Part shown: positions 34,157-44,300 of the stretch, in pieces
How positions within the stretch are numbered: the first letter of the stretch is position 1
How the letters are laid out: every line of letters begins with the position of its first letter
Source: Haliscomenobacter sp040401995
Lineage (GTDB): Bacteria; Bacteroidota; Bacteroidia; Chitinophagales; Saprospiraceae
Assembly (NCBI GenBank): GCA_040401995.1
Contig: JBBANM010000010.1
Span: 1-64,000, forward strand
DNA length: 64,000 nt
Reading direction: 5' to 3'
The notes under the pieces: model-generated
Told to the model about the DNA's origin: nothing
What the model saw: only the letters and a program-made list of their open reading frames with translations
Databases searched by the model: none
Program-made: the position numbers and the translations under genes

Positions 34157-35902
34157 CTATTCCACCTTACTCACTTCCGTTTTTACCGAAGTACCATTTT
34201 CATTCACGCTTTCGATGCTGAAGTAGTAGGTTTTTTGGCTGTCCATTCCTTTGAACCAGTACTCATTGGCATCGTGCACCATGATGCAATTGTAGCGTTT
34301 ATCTGGCGCCGTGCCATAATAGATATTGTAAGCATAGGCATTATCTACCGGCGACCATTTGATCCAAGCCGAGCGTTTGTCCAGTTCAGTGCGCAATACA
34401 AAAAACTGTTTGGGGGCTGAAGGCAAAGCGCCCTTTCCTTTCCCAAACACCCGCAAGCCGCTGAGCGCAAATTTACCGCTGGGCACTTTGCGGTTTTCAA
34501 TTTTAATGTAGCGCGCTTCTACAGGTTGCGCCAATTCCAGATAATCATGGGGAACATCGGTAGTATTTTGGCTTTTGTCGGCCAAGATTTCCCATTTTTT
34601 GCCATCTTTTGAATGGTACAACACATATTGATGGGCTACTCCGCTATTTTTGCCTAAAACTTCGGCATCCTGATCAGCATAGTTGATTTGGATGGCCCGC
34701 ACTGTACAGACATCGCCCAAATCACTTTCCAGCCATTCGCCCGGCGCACTGCTCGTTGCCGACCAATATGTTTTGATGCTTTCATCCACCGCAAAATTGG
34801 CGTAATGCGCCCCTAAAGTCGAAGATACCTTTACCGGTTTTTGGTAATTCAGCAACATCCAACCCGTAAACCGGCTTTTGAGGTGATCCGTTTGTCCGGC
34901 AGGCAGGTAATGCGGGTAATCGCCAAAAGCAGTGTTGCAATACATCACATCGTCGTTATCAAAACCAGCCGGCCAGATGCCAATGCGGCGCTCAAAGTTG
35001 TTTTTCACCGCCACTACGATCGTTGACACATGCCAATAATTCTGCCAATTGTCTTGAAAAGTGGCCCCGTGTCCGGCTCCTCTGGCAACCCCCCCCGGCT
35101 TAAACGACAAAGGATCGCTCTGGTGTTTCCAATTATCGGTCAAAGGTGTCGACGCAACGGCAACCCCATCGGCATAACCGCTGAATTCGGTGCCCGGCGC
35201 CCCGTATTGTAGAAAGTATTTTCCGTGATGTTTGGTCATCCAAGCGCCTTCCATGAAAGGATTGAGAAAGGTGTTGTCCATGTGTTCGCCAAAACGTTGC
35301 CAACCAAAACGTTCAGGTTTTAAGACAAAAAGCTCAGTGCGCGTACCCAGCGGTTGCAGGGTTTTGCGATTCAATTCCACCCCTTTCAAAGGGAAAGCGT
35401 TACTCGAACCATTGTAAAGGTACAATCGGCCATCGTCATCGGTAAAAAAAGCTGGATCCCAACCGCCAATGTCAAACTTATGCACTGCCTCGGTCCAAGT
35501 ATCGTGTTTAGGGTCGGTACTCATCCAAATCGGAAAATCCCGTCCATAAGTAGAGCCAAAAACCAGCATAGTATCACCAATAATGCCCACAGCTGGCGCA
35601 CACAAGTCATCGTAAACCTTGTGTTCAGGTCGCAAAAAATGGCGAGGTACAAAATTCCATTTGCTGAGATCGCTGCTCCACCAATAGCCCCACTGGTTGG
35701 TGGAAAAAAGGTAATAATCGCCTTTAAAATTGATAATGACCGGATCAGCGGTAGCCCGATGGCGGCCCCATTCCGAAAAATTGGGGATGGGCGTGTAGCC
35801 GTAATCGATGTTGATGGGGTTGCAATAGGTACGTTGGGCTTCTATTGCAACGTTAAAACAAAAAAGCAGTGCAAAAGCGAGTACGGCAGCATTGATTTTC
35901 AT
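34157..35902 (-). CDS. GH43-like glycosidase with F5/8-type C and Fn3-like domains
   Basis: A 581-residue exported protein with signal peptide MKINAAVLAFALLFCFNVAI. The GH43 five-bladed propeller has the three acidic residues in HRATADPVIINFKGDYYLFS, GGWDPAFFTDDDGRLYLYNG and NPFMEGAWMTKHHGKYFL. After about residue 345 comes a discoidin/F5-8 type C domain (NFAVDESIKTYWSATSSAPG, WLESDLGDVCTVRAIQINY) and then a C-terminal fibronectin type III-like region (SAWIKWSPVDNAYAYNIYYG). The enzyme likely cleaves arabinan, xylan or a related glycan outside the cell or in the periplasm. No SusC/D pair is nearby. Confidence 0.9.
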   Translation of the reverse strand: MKINAAVLAFALLFCFNVAIEAQRTYCNPINIDYGYTPIPNFSEWGRHRATADPVIINFKGDYYLFSTNQWGYWWSSDLSKWNFVPRHFLRPEHKVYDDLCAPAVGIIGDTMLVFGSTYGRDFPIWMSTDPKHDTWTEAVHKFDIGGWDPAFFTDDDGRLYLYNGSSNAFPLKGVELNRKTLQPLGTRTELFVLKPERFGWQRFGEHMDNTFLNPFMEGAWMTKHHGKYFLQYGAPGTEFSGYADGVAVASTPLTDNWKHQSDPLSFKPGGVARGAGHGATFQDNWQNYWHVSTIVVAVKNNFERRIGIWPAGFDNDDVMYCNTAFGDYPHYLPAGQTDHLKSRFTGWMLLNYQKPVKVSSTLGAHYANFAVDESIKTYWSATSSAPGEWLESDLGDVCTVRAIQINYADQDAEVLGKNSGVAHQYVLYHSKDGKKWEILADKSQNTTDVPHDYLELAQPVEARYIKIENRKVPSGKFALSGLRVFGKGKGALPSAPKQFFVLRTELDKRSAWIKWSPVDNAYAYNIYYGTAPDKRYNCIMVHDANEYWFKGMDSQKTYYFSIESVNENGTSVKTEVSKVE

Positions 35903-35933
35903 GAAAAGGCTTGAAGTTATGGACTGATAAGCC

Positions 35934-35962
35934 TAAAAATAAAGTTTTTTCCTGGATCGCAA
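35934..35962 (-). promoter_or_regulatory. Weak candidate Bacteroidota promoter for the GH43-like gene
   Basis: On the minus strand, TTG (35960-35962) is followed after 18 bases by TATTTTTA (35934-35941), close to the Bacteroidota -7 consensus TAnnTTTG with one mismatch. It lies about 30-60 bases before the start codon at 35902. This is a pattern match only. Confidence 0.3.
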
Positions 35963-36159
35963 CTGTTAACGTTACCCGAGTGTCCACACAATTTTTTCAA
36001 AAAAAAGTAGACCATACAACACTTTACAGCGTTCGTACTTCTTTTACTTGTTATTGTTGGCTGGTCGCGCTAACTTTCGCCGCGGTTTTGCGATATAGAC
36101 CAGATTTGGCCGCGCCAAAGTCTATTATTCATTGATTCAGATTAATACATCACTTGATT

Positions 36160-36618
36160 ATGAAAAATTTTAGATTGATTGGAATACTGCTAGCAGCAGT
36201 TGCTTTTATGATTTCAAGTTGCAAAAAAGAGAGTACGTTACCTTCTGATGCTGAGCAAATTGCCACCTACATCAAAGACAACAACATTACGCCGATAGTA
36301 GACCCTTCGGGAATCAACTACATCATTACCAAGGTAGGTACGGGTTCAAGCCCCAAACTGAGTTCTACCGTTACCGTTTTTTACAAAGGCTATTTGACCA
36401 GCAAAACGGTGTTTGACCAAACCTCTTCCACGCCCGTTACTTTTCCGTTAACGAATGTGATCAAGGGCTGGCAAATTGCGCTCCCTTTGTTGAAAAAAGG
36501 CGGTTCAGGTACCTTTATTATTCCATCTAATTTGGCCTACGGCAGCAATCCGCCAAGCAGCAGCATTCCTGCCAATGCGACGCTGGTTTTTGAGATCTCG
36601 CTGGTGGATTTCAATTAA
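36160..36618 (+). CDS. FKBP-type peptidyl-prolyl isomerase lipoprotein 1
   Basis: A 152-residue lipoprotein starting at 36160 (MKNFRLIGILLAAVAFMISS followed by the lipid Cys). The FKBP domain (about 60-152) keeps the active-site residues: Y75 in VTVFYKGYL, F85-D86 in TVFDQ, F95, V100-I101, W104 in VIKGWQIALPLL, and Y in AYGSNPPSSSIPA. It should assist proline isomerisation of periplasmic or outer-membrane proteins. A second FKBP gene follows after a palindromic repeat. Confidence 0.92.
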   Translation: MKNFRLIGILLAAVAFMISSCKKESTLPSDAEQIATYIKDNNITPIVDPSGINYIITKVGTGSSPKLSSTVTVFYKGYLTSKTVFDQTSSTPVTFPLTNVIKGWQIALPLLKKGGSGTFIIPSNLAYGSNPPSSSIPANATLVFEISLVDFN

Positions 36619-36620
36619 AC

Positions 36621-36784
36621 CTAGGAATGGGTGAATAATAAAGTGCCCTTTTATCCGCCGCTATTTTGCAGCCAATCGACTATCTTTTGAGGCGCAATGT
36701 GGGGCATTGCAACGAAAAAGATAGGAAGAGTGGATGTGAAAGAGCAAGGATAAAGGTGTACTTTATTATTTAACCATTCCTTTG
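36621..36784. repeat. Long palindromic dispersed element, P family copy 4 (reversed orientation)
   Basis: A 164-bp element, the reverse-orientation match to those at 10536-10700 and 28772-28936: it reads GACTATCTTTTGAGGCGCAA at the inner left arm and AACGAAAAAGATAGGAAGAG at the inner right arm. The left end is CTAGGAATGGGTGAATAATA; the right end in reverse is CAAAGGAATGGTTAAATAAT. It sits between the two FKBP genes. Confidence 0.85.
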
Positions 36785-36821
36785 AGCTTGAGTTTGGTTT
36801 TTTTCACCTTTTCAATGCTTT

Positions 36822-37304
36822 ATGATGCAAAAGAGATATTTGAGCCTCCTGCTGTTGATCATCGTTGTACTTGCGTTTTGGGGTTGCTTACCCAAACACA
36901 GCGCTGATGAAATACCCAATCCGGATGCGGTAATTGAATCCTATCTTTCGGCTCGAAAACTACCCTCCAAACGCCATTCTAGCGGACTGTACTATTCATT
37001 GGATACGCTTGCTGGCGCTGGTAATAAAGCCGTAGCTAAGGATACATTAGTCTTGAATTACAAAGGTTCGCTTACCGATGGTACCGTTTTCGCCCAATCC
37101 ACAGCTGGAGTGCCGTTGAAAGTGGAATACTCAACCCTGCTTCCTGGCTTGCAAGTAGGGGTTGGCCTAATGCGCAAGGGCGACAAAGGTAATTTCTACA
37201 TTCCACCTTCCTTGGGCTATGGATCTTTAAATACCAACGGCGTACCTGGTAATTCGGTTTTGATTTTTTACCTTGAGCTTTTGGATATTCGGAAGCCGAA
37301 ATAG
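36822..37304 (+). CDS. FKBP-type peptidyl-prolyl isomerase lipoprotein 2, active site altered
   Basis: A 160-residue lipoprotein (MMQKRYLSLLLLIIVVLAFW then GC at the lipid site; the start may be the second Met). The FKBP fold is clear (LVLNYKGSLTDGTVFAQSTA, LRPG-like LLPGLQVGVGLMRKGDKG, LGYGS), but two canonical active-site residues have changed: the Asp after F is A91 and the floor Trp is L110. Such changes lower isomerase or ligand binding in known FKBPs, so this copy may be a chaperone or binding protein. It forms a pair with the preceding FKBP gene. Confidence 0.87.
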   Translation: MMQKRYLSLLLLIIVVLAFWGCLPKHSADEIPNPDAVIESYLSARKLPSKRHSSGLYYSLDTLAGAGNKAVAKDTLVLNYKGSLTDGTVFAQSTAGVPLKVEYSTLLPGLQVGVGLMRKGDKGNFYIPPSLGYGSLNTNGVPGNSVLIFYLELLDIRKPK

Positions 37305-37317
37305 GTCTGAATAAAAC

Positions 37318-37360
37318 TTACTGGGTTGATTGGTTTTGAAAAACTGATCAACCCAGTAAT
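37318..37360. terminator. Convergent terminator-like hairpin
   Basis: TTACTGGGTTGAT (37318-37330) pairs with ATCAACCCAGTAA (37347-37359) across a 16-nt loop. It lies between the FKBP 2 gene and the PorP/SprF gene, which converge. The T-tract is weak, so it may need additional factors. Confidence 0.6.
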
Positions 37361-37366
37361 CCTCTT

Positions 37367-38338
37367 TCACCACGAATAAATCAAGTGGCACTCCAGCGTA
37401 GATCCCAAACTCCGGGAAACAGTTGGCGCTAGCGCCCAATCATAGGCAAACCCAATCTTGATCTGACTGTCTTCCAGCCTCACTTGTTCACCCAATACAA
37501 TCCCGGCCTCCAAGCGCATGGTGGCGTTGGTCACTTTTCCCAAACCAGTTCCGATCCCGATCCCACCCCAGAGCAATTCGCTGACTTGCATGCGTGTGGT
37601 GAAGTCAACGCTCAACGGCGCACCTGGCACATATTTGATCCACAAGGAGGGTTCGATGAATGAAGTTTCATTTCCCAGCCAGGTATCAAAATACTTACCG
37701 ATTACCGCATACAAGTGCGGCACGCGCCGTACGCCAAACTGGTATTTCCCGGCTTCAAATTGGGTATTCAAATCAAAAACTTGCGGGATGGAAAGCCCCG
37801 CGTAAAACCGATCGGCATAATGGTAAAAAATGCCCAAAGAAAAATCGGGGAATAGCAATTTATCGCCAACTGCGACGCGCGTTGAGGGGTCGGGAAAATC
37901 AATTTTGTTCAATGAAGCCCGGTATTGCACCAATCCCGCCGCTAAGCCAATCGAGATGGTTTGCTCCGTACGGCGGCCCAACGAGATTCGGTAGGCGTAA
38001 TTGGCATAAAACCCCGTTTGGCCAATTTGCCCGGTTTGGTCGTTGATCACATGGGCACCAATGACGCTGGGTGATTCATGGGATACATGCTCAAAATTGA
38101 CGATTTGGGTACTCGGCCCTCCCTGCGTATTCCACCACTGCCTGCGGTAGGTGGCGCCAACCGAGGTATGCCGTTCGTTGATCAGGTAATTATTGGAAAT
38201 AGCGGCCGGGTTGATCACATTCCATTGATCCCGGTAAATGGAATAGGTAGGCAACTGTTGGGCGTATACCGCAAAACAGCAACATAAAAAAGGGATAAGG
38301 AGTAGAATTCGGTTAGCTGGGTTCATGGTGTTTTTCAT
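37367..38338 (-). CDS. PorP/SprF family type IX secretion outer-membrane protein
   Basis: About 323 residues from 38338 (MKNTMNPANRILLLIPFLCC, signal peptide to about AVYAQ); an upstream Met at 38356 and a downstream one at 38326 are alternatives. The mature protein begins QLPTYSIYRDQWNVINPAAI, a PorP/SprF signature, and has many amphipathic beta strands ending in HLIYSW. PorP/SprF proteins support secretion or surface attachment of large T9SS type B substrates. It lies 29 bp after the SprB-repeat gene on the same strand and is therefore its likely dedicated outer-membrane partner. Confidence 0.9.
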   Translation of the reverse strand: MKNTMNPANRILLLIPFLCCCFAVYAQQLPTYSIYRDQWNVINPAAISNNYLINERHTSVGATYRRQWWNTQGGPSTQIVNFEHVSHESPSVIGAHVINDQTGQIGQTGFYANYAYRISLGRRTEQTISIGLAAGLVQYRASLNKIDFPDPSTRVAVGDKLLFPDFSLGIFYHYADRFYAGLSIPQVFDLNTQFEAGKYQFGVRRVPHLYAVIGKYFDTWLGNETSFIEPSLWIKYVPGAPLSVDFTTRMQVSELLWGGIGIGTGLGKVTNATMRLEAGIVLGEQVRLEDSQIKIGFAYDWALAPTVSRSLGSTLECHLIYSW

Positions 38339-38367
38339 AGGTGTATGTTCGTTCAACCTTCAATTTC

Positions 38368-41300
38368 TTAATTCTCTTTTTTGGTAAACAAGTGAATGAC
38401 TCCCGTCTGGGGTTTACCCACTTGTTTGTCCCCATCAAAAGCTTTGAGCACATAGTAATAAGCTCCTGGGGGCAAAAATCTACCATTGTTGCCTAGCGTG
38501 CCTTTCCAGGGATTCCCATTGTCGTAATCAGCATTGCGGTATACCAAATCTCCCCAGCGGTTAAAAATATCAATACCAACTTGCGTAAATCCAGGTAAGC
38601 CATGAATGATCAGTTGCCCGTTAAGGCCAGGGTCTTCGATGATGAGGCCGTCGGTAGGCGTTGGCAAGTTAAATACTTCGACAAGCACACCAGCCGTGTC
38701 GCAAGCGGTTGCACATTTGGCCTTAGCATTGCACACGATGTATTTGAATTCCACCGCCCCTCGAAATTCATCCGGCGCGGTATAACGGTAGCTCTTAGTA
38801 CTGGGCACAAACTCCAGCTTGCCAATAAGCGGAGGATTTAAAATCGACAGCTTTATCTCTTGTACCCCTTCGATGTTGTCGTTGAGTAGGACATTCATCG
38901 CAGCAATATCTTGCACTTTAGCAATTTGGTAGTAATCATCTTCCAAAATTGGTTTTTGCTCCAAAAAAACGGTGACGGTGTCGGCAAAAAGTGCGGCACA
39001 CTTGCCCAAATCCAGGCTCCACACAAAGCGGTTTGCGCCCGTTTTGAAATTCCCAACAGTTGGATTAAGCGCAGTAGGGCTGCTGATCGAGCCGCCGTCT
39101 AAAGCAATCCATAAGCCTTTCGATTTAGAGGGCAGACTGGCTTTTAAGGTAATGGTTCCATTATTGGTACACAAGGTAGTATCGCGACCCGCTATTCCAG
39201 CGCCATTGGTGACCCCCAATACTGTCACGATCACCGGACCAAATGCTAGCGAAACGCAACCTGCCGAATCCCTGGCCACAAAGTAATCTCCGGCATTTTT
39301 GGAGGAAGCGTTCGTTATCCTCAACTCTCGGGTATTGGTGATAACGGAATCACCAGTGGGCAATTCCCAGATGTAGCGCACCGTCGTGGGGTTGGGCCAC
39401 AAATCATCCACACTTAAAGTCAATGTAGATTTAGAACAAACCGAGTCAGGAGCAATCAATCCGTAGGCGGGGCGAGGCGTGCGCAAAGAGGCTACAATGG
39501 TGACCGAAGCGCCCGCCACACAACCCTTTCCATCGGTTGCGGTCACCTGATAGATTCCTGGTTTTAAGTTAACTTGTTTGCTGCCCGTTTTGCCATTGCT
39601 CCATTGAAAAACAAAAGGCGCCCCGCCGCCAATGGCGTTGGCTTCGGCCTTACCATCGTTGGCGCCGCTACAAGATCCCTTGGTTGCTGTTGCACTTACC
39701 GCAAAACCGCTACAAGCCGCGCCACCCACTGTTGCGCTGCCTTTTATTTGGCATCCTTTGGCATCGGTTAGTGTAACCGAATAATTGCCTGCGGCCAAGT
39801 TATTGATATTTGCCCCGATTGCGCCATTGCTCCAAACGACTTGAAAAGGCGATACTCCGCCGGTAATGGCCGAAGTAATGGTACCATCTTTTTTTCCGGG
39901 TTGAGATTCATTGGTGGTGGTAAAACTGATTTTTAATTCGGTAGGCTGAACCAAGGTCACGCTACCATTCACCACACAACGGTTGCTATCGGTAACGGCA
40001 AGATTATAGACACCGCTTGGTAATTGAGTGATGGAAGTGGTGGTAGCCCCATTGGACCAAGCAAATTGATAAGGCGTATTGCCTCCTGATACATTTGCGC
40101 TGACTTGTCCGGTATTGGTACCAAAACAACTTGGATCAACGCCGGCCATTTGTACGCTTAGTGCTTTTGCAACTGGAACTTTTATATTCACAACGGTGGT
40201 GCATCCTTTGGAATCGCTGACCGTGATTGCATAATCTCCTGCGGCTAGATCTTTGAAACTCGCACCGTTGCGTTGGTTGCTCCATTGAAAAACATAAGGG
40301 GTAACACCGCCAGTGGCATTCACGGTCACTTGTCCATCGCTTAAACCAGTGCAAACGCGTTTATTGAGAACAGCACTAGCCGAAAAACCAGTACAATTGG
40401 CCCCGGCGATGATCACCGACTGCACCGCAGTACAGCGATTAGCATCGGTTACCGTTAAGGAATAATTGCCCGTTTTTAGGTTGGCGAGGTTGGCGGTAGT
40501 AGCGCCATTGCTCCAGAGGTATTGATAAGGAGCAACCCCGCCGCTTAGCATGCTGGTGGCCGTGCCGTCGCCTTTGCCCAATTGGGTTTCATTGGTTCCG
40601 TTCAATACAATGTTGAGGGCCGTAGGCTGCGTAAGCGTAGCCGTTTGTTTGATTACACAGGCATTGCTATCGGTTACCGCTAGTGTGTAAGTTCCTACAG
40701 GCAATCGCACTATACTGGCCGTAGTGGCGCCATTGCTCCAGGAATATTGATAAGGGGCATTTCCCCCGCCAGCTACGCCTACTATTTGTCCAGTAGTACC
40801 GCCAAAGCACAACGGGTTGGTGGTCGTCAACTGCAAGGTCAAGTTTTTTGCATTGGGCACTACAATGGAAATCGAGGCCGTGCAGCCTTTGGAATCGCTC
40901 GCGGTTACGGTGTAGTTTCCGGCAGCTAAATCTTTAAAACTAGCGCCGCTGCGTTGGTTGCTCCATTGAAAAACATAGGGCGCAACACCGCCAGTGGCGT
41001 TTACCGTAGCCTGACCGTCGTTCAATCCGCTACAAACGCGTTTATTAATCACTGCTACTGCCGAAAAACCAGTACAGCTGACACTGCCAATGACAACCGT
41101 TTGTACGCCAGTACATTGATTGGCATCGGTAACGGTAAGGCTATAAGTCCCGGGTTTAAGACCCGTAGCATTGACCAAGCTGGTGTTGTTGCTCCAACGA
41201 TACTGGTAGGGCGCCACCCCTCCAGTGACGGTGCTCGCGGCAGTACCGTCGCCTTTGCCCAGCTGGGTTCCCCCTGTTCCCGTTAAAATGATGCCGATGG

Positions 41301-44300
41301 CTGCCGGTTGGGATATGGTTACACTGTTTTTGACCTCGCAGGCATTGCTATCGGTTACCGCCAAGGTATAGGTTCCAATCCCCAATTGCGTAATGCTATT
41401 GGTAGTCGCACTTGTAGACCACAGGTACTGGTATGGCCTATTACCGCCGCTAACTACGCCCAATGCTTGCCCCGTTTTTACCCCAAAACAAGCGGGGTTG
41501 GAGCCCGTCATTTGCAGATTGAGGGCGGTTGCCGTAGGGATGGTAACCGTTGCAGTAGCAGTACAGCCCCTGGAATCGGTAGCAGTCACGGAATAAGCAC
41601 CCGCGGCTAGATCCTTAAAGCCTATTCCACTGCGTTGATTACTCCATTGAAAAACATAGGGTGCTACCCCACCGTTTGCACTAGCAGTCGCTTGTCCATC
41701 GGTTAAGCCGCTGCAAACGCGTTTATTCATAGCGACATTCGCCGTCATTCCAGTACAGTTGACGCTGCCGATGGTCACTGTTTGTATAATGGAACAACGA
41801 TTGGCATCGGTCACGGTCAGCGAGTAGGTTCCTGGTTTCAGATTGGCTAGATTAGCGGTCGTTGCATTGTTGCTCCAGCTGGATTGATAGGGCGCAGTAC
41901 CGCCGCCTGCAGTGCTAATGGCAGTACCGTCGCCTTTGCCGACTTGGGTTTCGTTGGTACCAGTAAGCGACAATGTTAAGGCTGTTGGTTGAGTTAAGGT
42001 GACGCTTTGCTTGATCTGACAAGCATTGCTATCTGTAACCACCAAAGTATAAGTTCCAATTGGCAATTGACTGATAGCAGCGACTGTTGCGCCTGATGAC
42101 CAAGCGTACAAGTAAGGCGCATTGCCGCCGCTTGCCAAACCCGTGGCTTGACCAGTGTTTTCGCCGAAACAGGCCGGGTTGGTTACATTGAGTTGCAGTT
42201 TTAAAGGCGATGCTAGGGGGATTGTGATGGAAGTTGTGGCAACACAGCCCCGCGAATCAGTTACCGTGATGGCATAACTGCCAGCGGCCAGATCTTTAAA
42301 CCCATCCCCGCTGCGCTGATTGCTCCATTGAAAAACATAAGGTGCAACGCCGCCAGTGGCGCTCACCGTCGCCTGACCATCCGACAAACCTGTGCATGCC
42401 CGCTTGTTCAAAACAGCGTTAGCGATAAACCCGTCGCAATTGATGCTGCTGATGCGGATGGTTTGTGAAATGGCACAACGATTGGAATCAGTCACAATCA
42501 AGGTATAAGCTCCCGTTTTTAAGCCAGTTAGATTGGGGGTCACCACATCGTTGCTCCACTTATACTTATAGGGCGGAACTCCGCCCGTTACAGAAGGGGT
42601 TGCCGTTCCATCTCCTTTCCCAACTTGGGTTTCATTGGTGGTTGTTATCGTTAAAGTCAAAGCGCTGGGCTGGGTTAAGGTCGCAGTTAGCGTAATGGAA
42701 CAGAAACTGCTATCGGTCACGAGTACACGATACGTGCCAATCGGCAATTTGAAGAGGGTATCGTTTTTTGACCCGTTGCTCCATTGAAATTGATAAGGTT
42801 TGTCTCCGCCAGAAACCAATGCTATGGCCAGACCAGTGCTGTCGCCAAAACAAAGCGGATTTTTGGCATTTATTTTTACCCCTAATGCTGTAGCTTCAGG
42901 AATTAAAACTGTGGTTTTTGCCACACATCCCCGTGCATCGGTAGCCGTGACGGCATATGTTCCCGCCGCCAAATCGGTAAAACTTACCCCACTGCGCTGA
43001 TTGTTCCACTGAAAAAGATAGGGTTCAACCCCATTGGCAGCTTTAACGGTTGCTTGTCCATCGGCGATGCCATTGCAAGCTTTTTTATTTACGGTTGAAC
43101 TGGTCGAAAAACCACTACAATCCACCCCTTTTACCGTAACCGTTTGTTTGGTGGTACATTTTTTATCATCGGTAATGGTGAGGCTATAGGTCCCTGGTTT
43201 TAGATTCGAAATAGCGGGAGTTGATGCACCCGTATTCCAAAGATAAGCATAAGGCGCTACCCCTCCTGTAACATTACTGCTAACTGAGCCATCTCCTTTG
43301 CCAAGATAGGTTTCGTCGGTAGCTTGTAGGCTAAGGCCAAGTATTGCTGGCTCGTTAATGGTGGTACTAGGATTGGCGGTACAGTTGTTGCCATCGGTAA
43401 TGGAAACATCGTAATTACCTACTCTCAAATTAGCAATAGAAGCAGTTGTTGCGCCATTGCTCCATGTCAAACGCAATGGAGATGAAGCACCTCCTATTAA
43501 TATCGTTGCAGCTCCCGTTGCACCGCCATTACAAAGTACATCCGTTTTTATGATAGCGGCATTGATATTCGAGCAAAGGTTGACGGCGGCCACACAATTG
43601 GCAAATTCAGAGGTATTGACACTGCTGAGGGTCTGGGTTGCGGTGGCATTTTGGCCCACTTTAAGTCCGGTGGTAAACAGCGCCCACTGCCCATTGGTAG
43701 CCGTAACTGTTTTCCCCAAATAGGTTCGCCCTTGACAAGCCACTCGGATGCAATTGCCATTGTCGACGGCGTAAACCTCTACTAATGCGCCTGGCGTGGC
43801 GGTTCCTCTTACCACCGTTGTACCTGCTGAGGTAATGACAGGCGCAGCAATATTCGTGGCGCGATTGATACCGCTGGTGATATTGCAAAACATGGTATTG
43901 GTGGAAATCAGCACATTTCGGGTGTTGTTCGCATCTATACCGACCCCATTATTGGCGATGGTGTTATTGGACAAATTAGGCGGGGTGGTAGGGTTTGAAA
44001 CCAGTGCTTCAATAAAAACACCAGCGCCTGAATTACCAGCACTGGTTGTTCCATTGACGCCAATAAAGTTGTTGATAATATCCCCATTGGCAACGGAGCG
44101 TGCTACAAAAATACCGTACAAATTATTGATTAAAGTATTGCCGGTAATGGACGCATCGTTGCCCGTATTGATGCGAATACCTGCGGCGCCGCTAAAATTT
44201 TGGATGGTAAAACTATTGATCGATACGTTTTGAGCGTCGATTTGCAAGCCATTGCTGGTGGTCACTTGTGATCCGTCGATGACCGCGCCGTTGCCGTTGA

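Noticed and set aside
43796..44233. Long hydrophobic open frame on the plus strand opposite the SprB-repeat gene, and others opposite 38368-47580.
   Set aside because: They are shadows of strongly biased repeat coding on the minus strand; no start context or homology.
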